From assembly GCA_913060675.1 (NCBI GenBank), contig CAJXUS010000048.1:1-32075 (forward strand): 32,075 nt of DNA, given 5' to 3'. Each line of letters opens with the position of its first letter. The first letter of the stretch is position 1. This stretch comes from an uncultured Rhodospirillales bacterium (GTDB taxonomy: Bacteria > Pseudomonadota > Alphaproteobacteria > Kiloniellales > Kiloniellaceae). The notes beneath the pieces are model-generated. The model saw only the letters and a program-made list of their open reading frames with translations, did no database searches and was not told the DNA's origin. Both the position numbers and the translations under genes were made by a program. Shown piece after piece: positions 1 through 7,583 of the stretch.

Positions 1-50
1 TACGAGATCAGCCTCGGTCTCGTGGGCTCGGAGATGTGTATAAGAGACAG
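1..50 (+). other. Illumina Nextera i7 adapter (artefact)
   Basis: The first 50 bases match the Nextera i7 adapter arm: the end of the P7 primer, an 8-base index (cagcctcg, 9-16), the read-2 linker, and the 19-bp Tn5 mosaic end at 32-50. This is library-construction sequence left on the contig, not genomic DNA and not a transposon. Confidence 0.97.
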
Positions 51-225
51 ATAATATAACGTCATATTTATCAATGAGATACACGAGTATAATTTAAAAA
101 TAAAAAATATATTTTTTTATTTCTTTATTTAAATTTCCAATTCGCAAATTTTTTTAAAAACGACCCTATTTACAAATTATCGAAGCCAATTATGGCCTGA
201 CAGTAAATTAAAAGTAGGAATTATT
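51..225 (+). repeat. Shared 5' leader of cassette A
   Basis: This AT-rich leader is collinear with the leader of cassette B at 8286-8446. A similar 'tatcaa' stretch lies 155-156 nt before the start codon in both. Shared landmarks include 'gaccctat' against 'gaccctac', 'ccaattatgg' against 'ccaatcatgg', 'aataaattaaaa'-type sequence, and a Shine-Dalgarno 'taggaa' 6-7 nt before ATG. A short stem (185-187 with 194-196, six-base loop) keeps pairing in B although one pair changes from G-C to U-G. It probably holds the promoter and 5' UTR, but I cannot assign -35 and -10 boxes. The left edge is cut by the contig end. Confidence 0.75.
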
Positions 226-726
226 ATGTTTAATACAAATACAATGGCTCAAGCAAAAATCTATAATGCACTTGAAGATGACACATGTTTATTTCAAATG
301 GGTGTCGTTAATTTTGAGGATGTACCAAATAACCTTCCCCTGTCATACATAGGTAATATAGGCGGTCGAGAGACTGTTAACAGTAAATTGGATCTTTCTG
401 AGGAATTAGAAAGAAAGATCGAGGAAACAGTTATCAAAGCGGTAAACTTTGTAAATGGCCTGTACGAAAAGCCTACTACGATGAGTTTATTAAGTTACGG
501 TTCTGATGCCGATTTTAAAAAGTACAAGCCCGAAGACTACCGTGAGTTTGGTTCAGTGAAAGTCCACTCAGAGATGCTTGATCGAACAAGGGTTGCTCTT
601 TCTCAGCTCGGAATTGAGGTGAAGCTAACTAACTTCATTCCCAAGAAGTATGAAAAATGGAGAAAGAAAAAGAATTTGGTCGATGGTGCTGACACACGTG
701 CACGTTGGGGTGGTCTACAGTCCTAA
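226..726 (+). CDS. Cassette A cargo protein, unknown function
   Basis: This 166-aa protein is one I do not recognise. ATG 226 follows 'taggaa' at good spacing. The first 14 residues (MFNTNTMAQAKIYN) resemble the start of the protein at 8447 (MFKKNTVAKAEIFN); the DNA over these 42 nt differs at 7 positions. After residue 14 the two proteins share nothing visible. The body is hydrophilic and mostly helical, with no signal peptide or TM segment. The C-terminal third is strongly basic (KKYEKWRKKK at about 142-151) and ends in RARWGGLQS, which could suit nucleic-acid binding, but that is only inference. It is monocistronic, with its own leader and terminator. The unrelated cargo behind a shared N-terminus suggests cassette exchange or gene-fragment capture. 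Confidence 0.75.
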   Translation: MFNTNTMAQAKIYNALEDDTCLFQMGVVNFEDVPNNLPLSYIGNIGGRETVNSKLDLSEELERKIEETVIKAVNFVNGLYEKPTTMSLLSYGSDADFKKYKPEDYREFGSVKVHSEMLDRTRVALSQLGIEVKLTNFIPKKYEKWRKKKNLVDGADTRARWGGLQS

Positions 727-768
727 ACTGGGCGGCAGCCGATAATGACATTGTTCATGATATGATAA

Positions 769-801
769 ATAGCTCGGGAATTCCCCCGGGCTATTTTTTT
801 T
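769..801 (+). terminator. Rho-independent terminator of cassette A
   Basis: Arms atagctcggg (769-778) and cccgggctat (785-794) pair over 10 bp with one G-U, and an eight-base T-run follows. The same stem closes cassette B at 9095-9124, so it belongs to the shared shell. Confidence 0.9.
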
Positions 802-945
802 GCCCTTTGTCTGGTATGAAGAAATTCATATTGTTTTCAGTAGGATACCTTAAAGTAGGGGCTGTGCTCCCTGAGCACTGATTCGCATAATGTGCATTAT
901 GAATAAAAATTTATTTTGTTGTGATATACGGCACTGTTAATTTAC
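802..945 (+). repeat. Shared 3' flank of cassette A with two hairpins
   Basis: This block aligns with 9125-9262 downstream of cassette B at the same distance (about 70 nt) from the terminator. It holds two adjacent perfect hairpins: gtgctc/gagcac (864-869 and 873-878, three-base loop) and cataatg/cattatg (886-892 and 895-901, two-base loop). The 19 nt tgagcactgattcgcataa (872-890) are identical in both copies. It lies after the terminator, so it more likely acts as DNA (recombination or end site) or as a separate small RNA than as mRNA. Homology fades near 945. Confidence 0.7.
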
Positions 946-983
946 CAATGGCTGCCTGTTTTGTGCTAAAACTATTAATAAGG

Positions 984-1133
984 CTACTTCATGAAGTAGC
1001 GAATTCTTGGGGGTTGTCCCAAAAGTAGCTGTGCAATTTCCTTCAAGTTAATGGCATCACCAGTGATTTTCTTTGCTATGGATTTAAGGTTGGGAAATTG
1101 TGGGCTGTTTTGACGAAAGTTATCGGTTAACAC
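984..1133 (-). CDS. Tentative 49-aa ORF or gene remnant
   Basis: A GTG-initiated 49-residue reading frame with protein-like, helix-rich composition (NLKSIAKKITGDAINLKEIA in the middle). AGGAGG lies only two bases before GTG, closer than usual, and a stop codon sits three codons upstream, so it could equally be the tail of a decayed gene. Its stop codon falls in a perfect 18-bp palindrome, gctacttcatgaagtagc (983-1000). The plus-strand sequence gggttgtcccaaaagt just beside it looks like an insertion-sequence tip, but no transposase or matching end was found. Function unknown. Confidence 0.3.
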   Translation of the reverse strand: MLTDNFRQNSPQFPNLKSIAKKITGDAINLKEIAQLLLGQPPRIRYFMK

Positions 1134-1167
1134 TTCCTCCTATTTTTATTGCTGTATCCTTGATCAG

Positions 1168-1200
1168 AACCATAGATAATCAATTTTATTATCTATGGTT
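1168..1200. repeat. Perfect 13-bp inverted repeat
   Basis: Arms aaccatagataat (1168-1180) and attatctatggtt (1188-1200) pair perfectly around a seven-base loop. Neither side has a T-run, so it is not an ordinary terminator. It lies about 95 nt upstream of the operon at 1294 and could be an operator or a 5' UTR hairpin. The rest of 946-1293 shows no well-supported gene. Confidence 0.6.
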
Positions 1201-1293
1201 GAATTTTGTGTGAACTTTTCTGGCATTCTGTTATTGTCGGTTGGAGTAGCTGCTCCATAAATTCAACTTTTTAGTTTGAAACCGTATAATGGA

Positions 1294-3036
1294 ATGAAAA
1301 TGCTGATTCTTCCGGCCAAGAAAATTCCAACAATATCTGAAGTCTCAGGGGGGCAGGAGGAAATTTATACTGGCATGCCTTCTGGGGGTAATCATGCAAC
1401 ATCAATTGGTAAAATTTATACGATCAATAATCATTCTTTTGATTTGAAGTTGAACATTACCTTTGGTGGGGCTGTTTTAGGAACAGATTCGCTCCGAGTT
1501 CCAATTCAATTTGATGGGGTTATAAACGCAGTTATTCTATTTAGAGGTAAGATATTAAAAAGTATCTGCATGAAGCCTTCAAGCGTGAACACACAAGAAA
1601 TTAAAGTTATGTCTTGTGATGTACCCGAAGCCAGAGGTGATGGGGCAGAGACAGAAATTGAGCTATGGATACGAAGGGAATGTTTAACAACAAATGTCGG
1701 GCTTATTTACACTGATGGGATAACTGAAAACAATAATTGTATTATAGAAACTACATATAAACCGGTCGAAATATTTCTAATTTTACTCGGGGGATCACTA
1801 TCTATATTTCTAACTTTTTCCATTATCCTCTTTTTTATTACTGCTGAAACATCAATTAAAAGTCAGTATAAATCTTTTGCAGTGATGATAAGTGCTGGGT
1901 TTGTTTTTTTTGGTCTATTTGGGCTCCCTGTACTTCGACAGTTTAGTCTGAAAAAAATTATTTTCCCATTGGTGCGATTGATGCGAAAGGGCAACACCCC
2001 TTTCATTGTTTCATTAATTTTAGCAAATTATTTTATATTCGACTTTTCTATTTCAGCGTCATCTTGTGTTTATAGATCGCATGTTTATAGAACAAAAATT
2101 ACGGATTATATGAACAACCATAATGTACCTGAAAAAATTCCCGTCCTATTATCGGCATTTGAAATGTTTCCTAGCCGACCAGAGGCAATGATCTTGTTAT
2201 CTGCTAAAGCCAGAGATTTACGGGTAAGTGATCGCACAAAATTTCATCAATTTATGAAGACGTTGTTTGAGAATGATGGGCCTCTTACTAGGGTACTACA
2301 GAATGTGCTTGAAAAAACTAACTTTGAAGATAACTGCCTTAGTTTACGGGAAAAGTGGCCAATTGAAAATCGCTTAGATCCTGATGTTTGGATACTATCG
2401 GTCATGCCGGAAGCGGATGACAAGCCAAATGGTAAATATTCCAAATTGTCTGTTGAAGGTTTAAAGGTAATTAGTGATCATTCCCCTTTGGCAAAACTAT
2501 TCCTGTTGCGTTTATCCCTTGAAACAACTGGTGACGACAAAAAATACAAGGAATTATTGATTGAACTTGTAGAGCATTCTAAAAATAACCTTGGTGAGAT
2601 TCAATACACACATTTTTATCAAGAAGCTTTGGATGCTGTTGCTCAAGACTATATGCTAAAGTGTGATAACGTTAATGCACTTCGTGTGTTTTCTGAAGTT
2701 ATGGAAATTCGTCGTGGTTTTGCAAACACTCCACTGAGATGGCTTCGTCCCCCCGACAAATTGGTCTTATTTAATCTAGTTCGGGCTTCTAGGGCGCCTT
2801 CAAGTGTAATGTCAATAAATCAATTTCGTGTTGCAAATAACATATCTAAAAGGTTGAAAGAAACCTGTCCCGATGATTTCATTTTACCGAAAATTAATGA
2901 TTTATTTCGGAGTGCTTATCCTGTTTGGATTAAACAGGATGAACAAATTTGGTACCGCGGAACGGTTTTTACAGTCGGAGATGAAAATATGAAAAAGCAC
3001 ATATCGTCATTACTTAATACCTTTTGGAGGTTCTAA
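1294..3036 (+). CDS. Three-TM membrane protein, unknown function
   Basis: I do not recognise this protein. ATG 1294 is preferred, giving 580 aa; an in-frame TTG at 1276 would add six residues but has no ribosome site. The layout has three parts. Residues 1-155 are beta-rich and soluble-looking. Three hydrophobic segments follow at about 158-183, 195-214 and 236-257. The remaining 320 or so residues are helical and cytoplasmic- or periplasmic-looking, without an obvious catalytic motif. The N-terminal domain has no signal peptide. One base separates its stop from the next gene, whose ribosome site lies inside this gene's 3' end, so the two are probably co-translated. Codon use is AT-rich, like the rest of the accessory region. 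Confidence 0.75.
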   Translation: MKMLILPAKKIPTISEVSGGQEEIYTGMPSGGNHATSIGKIYTINNHSFDLKLNITFGGAVLGTDSLRVPIQFDGVINAVILFRGKILKSICMKPSSVNTQEIKVMSCDVPEARGDGAETEIELWIRRECLTTNVGLIYTDGITENNNCIIETTYKPVEIFLILLGGSLSIFLTFSIILFFITAETSIKSQYKSFAVMISAGFVFFGLFGLPVLRQFSLKKIIFPLVRLMRKGNTPFIVSLILANYFIFDFSISASSCVYRSHVYRTKITDYMNNHNVPEKIPVLLSAFEMFPSRPEAMILLSAKARDLRVSDRTKFHQFMKTLFENDGPLTRVLQNVLEKTNFEDNCLSLREKWPIENRLDPDVWILSVMPEADDKPNGKYSKLSVEGLKVISDHSPLAKLFLLRLSLETTGDDKKYKELLIELVEHSKNNLGEIQYTHFYQEALDAVAQDYMLKCDNVNALRVFSEVMEIRRGFANTPLRWLRPPDKLVLFNLVRASRAPSSVMSINQFRVANNISKRLKETCPDDFILPKINDLFRSAYPVWIKQDEQIWYRGTVFTVGDENMKKHISSLLNTFWRF

Positions 3037-3037
3037 A

Positions 3038-3802
3038 ATGATGTTTACTCGACGAAATTTTATTTCACTAATTATGGCTACATTTGCAGTGCGGCCAGGG
3101 TATGCTGATAAGGGTGTACCTACGAGTTTATATAGTCAGGTATATGGAACTAGTACCCACGACATTGGACCAGAGCATACTTTTCGTATGAAGGAACTTA
3201 AAGTCTATGCCAATATGCGTGGATGTGAGGTTATTATTAGTCATGGTGACCAGATAGAACATGCTGAATGGGAGTTGGTTCATTCCGCACAGGAGTTTTA
3301 CCCTGTTTATGTTCATAAAGATCTTCCTCTCGATGAGTTGGCCTTACATGATTTGGCAAAGATACTTGTTGGAGAGGCGGTAAATTGGGGCGAATTTGGT
3401 GTCGGTGTAGGTAGAATTAACCTGTATCGCCATGAAAGAAAACTTAATAAAAAAGCGTTTGATAATCTCGTCGAACGGGCAGGTATTGTGGGTAAATTCA
3501 CTGATATTACTAAGGCAGAATTTGAAGACAGTTATCAATCTCTTTATGATTCTGCATCTCGGGATATTGATTCTATAACAATTGGCTTAAGGGGCGTAGC
3601 AACACCCTTCCTAAAGGCCATTAAAATTGATGGAGCATCACCATTCGAGATGAGTGGTCGGTATCCATTAACCATTAATACCTATATGTATCGTCGCAAA
3701 GGGTCGGAAAAAGCACAACTAATTTGGGAGAAATATTGGGATAACTTTAATCTAGAAAAGGAAAAAGACACTAACTTAATGTATAATGCTCCTTCCGCTT
3801 GA
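3038..3802 (+). CDS. Tat-signal exported protein, unknown function
   Basis: A 254-aa protein starting at ATG 3038, with GGAGG seven bases upstream (3026-3030). The N-terminus has a twin-arginine signal: TRRNFISL at residues 4-11, a hydrophobic stretch, and a likely cleavage site after GYA (about residue 23). Tat export implies folding before secretion, often with a cofactor, but I see no cofactor-binding motif. The mature part is mixed alpha/beta and has no family I can name. It is tightly coupled to the three-TM protein upstream, so the pair probably works together at the inner membrane and periplasm. The 211 nt that follow, before the convergent hydrolase gene, contain no clear terminator. 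Confidence 0.75.
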   Translation: MMFTRRNFISLIMATFAVRPGYADKGVPTSLYSQVYGTSTHDIGPEHTFRMKELKVYANMRGCEVIISHGDQIEHAEWELVHSAQEFYPVYVHKDLPLDELALHDLAKILVGEAVNWGEFGVGVGRINLYRHERKLNKKAFDNLVERAGIVGKFTDITKAEFEDSYQSLYDSASRDIDSITIGLRGVATPFLKAIKIDGASPFEMSGRYPLTINTYMYRRKGSEKAQLIWEKYWDNFNLEKEKDTNLMYNAPSA

Positions 3803-4013
3803 AGCTGGGTACCGGAATGTTTCTTAATAAGGCCTGAATATGGAGAAATTGTTGTTTTGGTTTCTTACTGTATGGGCAGGGGGGAAATGTATCGTCCAAA
3901 GGCTTTACGCTTTAAATAACATTGAAGCGTTCATATTTCCAGTTTGGAAAGTTTTACTTACTTGTTTGAGGGCATCAGGGGTAACCATTGCTCACTCGAC
4001 ACTTAAACAAGGG

Positions 4014-4898
4014 CTACCATCTTGGTGTATGCCGGCTGTCAATTTTCCTGCTTTGAAGTTTCGCAGCGGTCACACTCGCGAATTTGCAAGTCTCATACCG
4101 TGTAATCACCCGTTCGAAAGCAATGCCCAGCCGGGTTTTCAATTCAGTTCCAACGGTCTTGTCGCTCCAATAGGCACCGTGACTGTTTCCATTGCGGTTG
4201 AAGCGTTCTGCTTGATAACTGCTGGGATTTCCATACCGCCCAACTGCTTCAAAATAGGGGCCTTGGTCCGTTCCCATCGCTGTAGCCAGCTCCTGCCCTG
4301 CGGGAAACGCAAATTGGAGAACCGGATCACTGTCAGAAAACAAGATCAAGCGATCCTTGATCGATTGACTGTTCGTCTCAAAACTTGATTCTGGTGCCAT
4401 AAGCTCAACTGGGATGGCAGCTGCCATCAGCATGATCAGGTTGATACTGACCACTGGATCAGCGTTCGCAGCAATCTCATCCAGCAATTCAACTATCAGA
4501 CGGCAACCCATTGAATGGCCAACAAGATTGAACTCAACACTGCAATTCGATTCCCGAGTAATATTTTGAAGATGTTTTGCCAAGACCTTTGCGGAGGCCT
4601 TCGCATCGGGTATTTCGGTGGGATAACTCAGGAAATCAAATGCTTGCAAAGAACCGAATTCGGCATCACCGGGCCAATGGAAACAGCCTATCTTGCTCAG
4701 AGGTCTGGTCTCAAGCTGAGCAAGTAGTTTACCATATGCTTGTTTAGCTTCTTCTTCATTATTGTTATAGCCATGAATAAGCAACGTAATTAGATGGGCG
4801 CCATCGGTCCAATTAGGCGGCTGCACTATAACGCTACTAAGTACATCACCGCCGACCGACGCATCACGGACAGACAAAATACCATCAGCGCTGATCAC
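4014..4898 (-). CDS. DUF900-type alpha/beta hydrolase
   Basis: A 294-aa alpha/beta-fold hydrolase of the DUF900 (COG4782-like) group. The oxyanion-loop motif HGYNN is at 42-46, the segment FHWPGD at about 73-78, the nucleophile elbow GHSMG puts Ser at 129, and the likely acid and base are in SDSDP (about 188-192) and NSHGAYW (His 240). There is no signal peptide. The substrate is unknown; the family includes esterase-like proteins of unproven activity. It starts with GTG, whose GTGA overlaps the stop of the membrane-protein gene upstream by 4 bp, so the two are translationally coupled. The plus-strand frame at 3840-4388 is a shadow of this gene. Confidence 0.85.
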   Translation of the reverse strand: MISADGILSVRDASVGGDVLSSVIVQPPNWTDGAHLITLLIHGYNNNEEEAKQAYGKLLAQLETRPLSKIGCFHWPGDAEFGSLQAFDFLSYPTEIPDAKASAKVLAKHLQNITRESNCSVEFNLVGHSMGCRLIVELLDEIAANADPVVSINLIMLMAAAIPVELMAPESSFETNSQSIKDRLILFSDSDPVLQFAFPAGQELATAMGTDQGPYFEAVGRYGNPSSYQAERFNRNGNSHGAYWSDKTVGTELKTRLGIAFERVITRYETCKFASVTAAKLQSRKIDSRHTPRW

Positions 4899-5698
4899 TT
4901 GGCACGCTCCTTCAGGCTTTTTAATCCCGTTACAAGATTTTTGGCAACGGGTGCAAAAGCTCCGCCGACTACTGCTATGACAACCCAGAAGAATAGTACC
5001 CCCAGAGTGATCTCACTATCCTGGTTAGTTGAAAAAAACCAGAAGCCACAAGATGCTATAATCACCACGCTGATTCCAATGGATAACCTTTGCAACCTCC
5101 GGATCCATCTATTCCCCCAGCTGATCTGTATGGCATCCAGCTTTCGCTGTATCAGGTTGGTGACACGATTCCGACCATGTTTGAATTTTGCTTCTGCTTC
5201 ATCCGGCTCCAGTAATAATTTAACATCGGATTCATCTGCACCATAGGCCATGGCTCTCAGAATGGCCTCATATTTACTTGGATTTAATAGCACCACCTGC
5301 ATAGCCGCATTGATTTGACCCGTGAATTTTGCGATTGGCAGGTCATAAAGAGCCTCTTTATCACCTGCAGTCGCGAGTAGTATGATCTGTCCACGTGTTG
5401 TTTCGCTCGGGATCAGTTCCTTGAACATCTTTCGATGGAAATTACCGCGATAAAACGGGTTAATCACCACAAAATTTACCCCTTTGAGAAACTCCACAAT
5501 TGTCATGGTTAATAATCCAACAGCAGCAAGTGCTGTTGCGCCAGGCCAAGCTAAATTTGTGAAATCTGTGATGGCGGTTTGCAAAATATCCCAAGTCCCG
5601 GGAGTGGTTTTCCCTTCAGCTGCAATCGCATTCCCGCTCAAATACACAGCGGTAATTCCAATAAATACAACGATGCCTAAAATTCGAAAATTCTTCAT
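4895..5698 (-). CDS. Membrane protein with signal peptide, unknown
   Basis: A 267-aa protein with an N-terminal signal sequence (hydrophobic 5-26, probable cleavage near GNAIAA), a second hydrophobic segment at about 48-68, a soluble central part of roughly 130 residues (80-200), and two TM segments at about 204-222 and 229-250, then a basic tail. I do not recognise the family. The start has a GGGGTGG-type ribosome site just upstream. It is coupled by a 4-bp overlap to the DUF900-type hydrolase, so the hydrolase may act on or with this membrane partner. The 288 nt upstream hold a 42-bp near-palindrome but no gene. Confidence 0.75.
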   Translation of the reverse strand: MKNFRILGIVVFIGITAVYLSGNAIAAEGKTTPGTWDILQTAITDFTNLAWPGATALAAVGLLTMTIVEFLKGVNFVVINPFYRGNFHRKMFKELIPSETTRGQIILLATAGDKEALYDLPIAKFTGQINAAMQVVLLNPSKYEAILRAMAYGADESDVKLLLEPDEAEAKFKHGRNRVTNLIQRKLDAIQISWGNRWIRRLQRLSIGISVVIIASCGFWFFSTNQDSEITLGVLFFWVVIAVVGGAFAPVAKNLVTGLKSLKERAK

Positions 5699-5904
5699 AT
5701 TCCACCCCTGTATGGTTTGATTTTCAATAGCTCATGTGAGCGATCAATTATTCGTATTTCAGATTTACAACATTCTTGAGGGTAACTTCGAGACCCGTTT
5801 GAGCGGAATATTCCCCGCACATCCTGGTGGGAAAAATAGTGACAATATTCGAACCACATGACCAAGGAACCCGATCGATTTACGGAGAGGCTCCCAACTG
5901 GTTC

Positions 5905-5946
5905 CCTTGTAGGTAGGAGGAGTATGTACTCCTTCTACCTACAAGG
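5905..5946. repeat. 42-bp near-perfect palindrome
   Basis: Two 20-nt arms (5905-5924 and 5927-5946) pair with a single mismatch around a two-base centre. The left arm reads ccttgtaggtaggaggagta. There is no T-run on either strand. It sits in the gap between the 50-aa ORF and the membrane-protein gene. It could be an RNA-processing or attenuation hairpin that splits the minus-strand cluster, or a protein-binding site. Confidence 0.8.
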
Positions 5947-5986
5947 TGCTGTTGCTGTGTTCGTGGCTTAAAAGAAAGCATTCAAG

Positions 5987-6139
5987 TCATCCAGTGATAT
6001 ATTCACCTGATTTGATGGGCTTGTTTTTATCGATAATCAGTTGCAACAGCTCAATTGAATTTAAATAGACAGCGGATGCATCATCCAGAGTGGGTACGCA
6101 TGGGATGTTGCTCAGTAAAACGGCACTTTTAATTGTCAT
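5987..6139 (-). CDS. Candidate 50-aa small protein
   Basis: A 50-codon frame beginning MTIKSAVLLSNIP and ending GEYITG. Its ATG lies inside the last codons of the 103-aa gene, overlapping it by 11 nt, which suggests translational coupling by reinitiation. A weak AGAGG touches the start codon. The composition is protein-like (amphipathic helix in the middle, NSIELLQLIIDKN), but there is no recognisable domain. The alternative is a chance frame in the 3' UTR. Confidence 0.4.
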   Translation of the reverse strand: MTIKSAVLLSNIPCVPTLDDASAVYLNSIELLQLIIDKNKPIKSGEYITG

Positions 6140-6440
6140 CCTCTAGAGCATTACTTATATCGCCGATCACGCTATTCACACGATCAAAGGCAGCTGACAG
6201 AGGATTGGTTTGAATAGATGTTCGAACAGTTTCGAGTTCTGTTAATAATTTTTGCAAAAGCGCCGTACGGCTATGAATGTCGGCAAGGATCGAATCACGG
6301 TAGCCTTCCCACATTCGTGTTCGAGCTGCTTTAGCATCAGTAATCTGCTGAGTCGTTGCGTCAAGATCAAGAATTACGCTGCGGGCAGCGGATCGTGCTT
6401 CTACGTATAATCGTTCGGCTTCGTTAATTGCATCGGTCAT
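6129..6440 (-). CDS. Small all-helical protein, unknown
   Basis: A 103-aa protein, nearly all predicted helix, with heptad-like spacing of hydrophobic residues (for example LLQKLLTELETVRTSI at about 61-76), so probably coiled coil. It has no signal peptide or TM segment. AGGG lies about nine bases before the ATG. It follows the lipoprotein gene by 39 nt on the same strand, and the 50-aa frame overlaps its end. It may be a cytoplasmic or assembly partner of its neighbours, but no family is recognised. Confidence 0.65.
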   Translation of the reverse strand: MTDAINEAERLYVEARSAARSVILDLDATTQQITDAKAARTRMWEGYRDSILADIHSRTALLQKLLTELETVRTSIQTNPLSAAFDRVNSVIGDISNALEDDN

Positions 6441-6479
6441 CAGTATTGTCCCTGTGTTGAGTGGATCTATTAGTTTTAC

Positions 6480-7583
6480 TTAAGAGTCTCGAAGTACTTC
6501 TATTTGGGCACGAACAGTTGTTGCCAAACTAATCAGTTCAGTGCTTAGCTCTGTAAGATCCTGAGGAGCATCAAGCTTCGACCGAACTTTTGTAAGTGCT
6601 TCAAAAACACCACTTAATAGCTTGCTATACGATTGGAGCATTGTTTGGTGCTGCTCGATCCGTTTTATAATTTTTGATCGCTTTACTTCGTTCTGTTTCG
6701 CAGCGGCAACAAATTGATCCAGTTGTGACTGAACGAGCTCGGTATAAGCAGGTGCGCTACTTGTTCCCGGCAAGTTAATCCACACAGGGAGGGTTGTAGG
6801 TTCAAACTTGGCTATCATGACCTTGATAGATCCTGCAGCAGCTTTTTTTCTCGCAACTATACTTTGGGCAACCGGCTCGGCATAACTTCTTGCAAGCCGA
6901 GCGGCTGATTTTCCTAGTTCACTTGTGGAATCCTCAAGTATGTCCAGCTCTTGGAAGGCTAAAGCACGTTCAGTATGCTCGTAAGCATTAATATCGTCGG
7001 TTAGTACCTTGATCGTTTTCTGAATAATTGGGTATCCCTCGATCAGTGCTCGTTTGAATTCTGCACGCGAACGGGCCCGTTCTGCAAATTCGAGAAATGT
7101 TTTTATAATAGGTGAAGCGGCACCTAGTCCCGGCACTGCTACACCAGCTATCGACGAAAGGTTGTTAACACTATCTACAAGTCCACTAAAACTTGTCCCA
7201 ACTTTTTGCGGTGATTTCCCTTCTGCAAGCGATAGAAGAGCTTTGTTAAAGTTGTCAATTGTATCAAAAGCTGCAATCCGCAACTCTAAATCTGTTTTTA
7301 TTGAACCCTTAGTCTCTTTAGCTTGGTTTGCAAGGGTTGGGGGTAAGCCTTTTAGCGCGACATTTGAAGGTTTTATGGTTTTAGAAGCGCCGGTTCTTTC
7401 TAACTTTTCTGCCGCGGCCAACTCCCTGGATAGAACGCTTTCTCCAGTGCTTCTCGCAGCCTGAAATGCCTCACGGTAGCTGCTAAACTCTACGGTTGGG
7501 ATTGGCGCACAAGCACCAAGTAGTAAAATAGGTACAAGCCATATCCTAAAATTTTGCCACCTTAACGAAATGAACCTCGTCAT
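6480..7583 (-). CDS. Helical lipoprotein, unknown function
   Basis: A 367-aa lipoprotein. The start at 7583 is chosen because GGAG lies nine bases upstream; an in-frame ATG at 7598 would add five residues. The signal peptide ends in the lipobox LGAC (22-25), so Cys25 should be lipidated. The mature protein is almost entirely long amphipathic helices, interrupted near 130-160 by a hydrophobic Gly/Ala/Val-rich stretch (SSIAGVAVPGLGAASPII). Long helices around a hydrophobic hairpin recall alpha-pore-forming proteins of the ClyA/Hbl type, but this is shape only, with no shared motif. It is the first gene of a minus-strand set continuing with two small helical frames. Confidence 0.75.
   Translation of the reverse strand: MTRFISLRWQNFRIWLVPILLLGACAPIPTVEFSSYREAFQAARSTGESVLSRELAAAEKLERTGASKTIKPSNVALKGLPPTLANQAKETKGSIKTDLELRIAAFDTIDNFNKALLSLAEGKSPQKVGTSFSGLVDSVNNLSSIAGVAVPGLGAASPIIKTFLEFAERARSRAEFKRALIEGYPIIQKTIKVLTDDINAYEHTERALAFQELDILEDSTSELGKSAARLARSYAEPVAQSIVARKKAAAGSIKVMIAKFEPTTLPVWINLPGTSSAPAYTELVQSQLDQFVAAAKQNEVKRSKIIKRIEQHQTMLQSYSKLLSGVFEALTKVRSKLDAPQDLTELSTELISLATTVRAQIEVLRDS

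Noticed and set aside
32..50. Tn5 mosaic end as a transposon end
   Set aside because: It is embedded in a complete Nextera adapter with index, so it comes from library preparation.
802..945. Integron attC site
   Set aside because: The characteristic core sites (RYYYAAC and GTTRRRY) and the single long imperfect palindrome are missing, and no integron integrase is in the window.
3840..4388. A 182-aa plus-strand frame
   Set aside because: It is mostly antisense to the DUF900-type hydrolase, which has a full catalytic triad; the plus frame has no domain or sound ribosome site.
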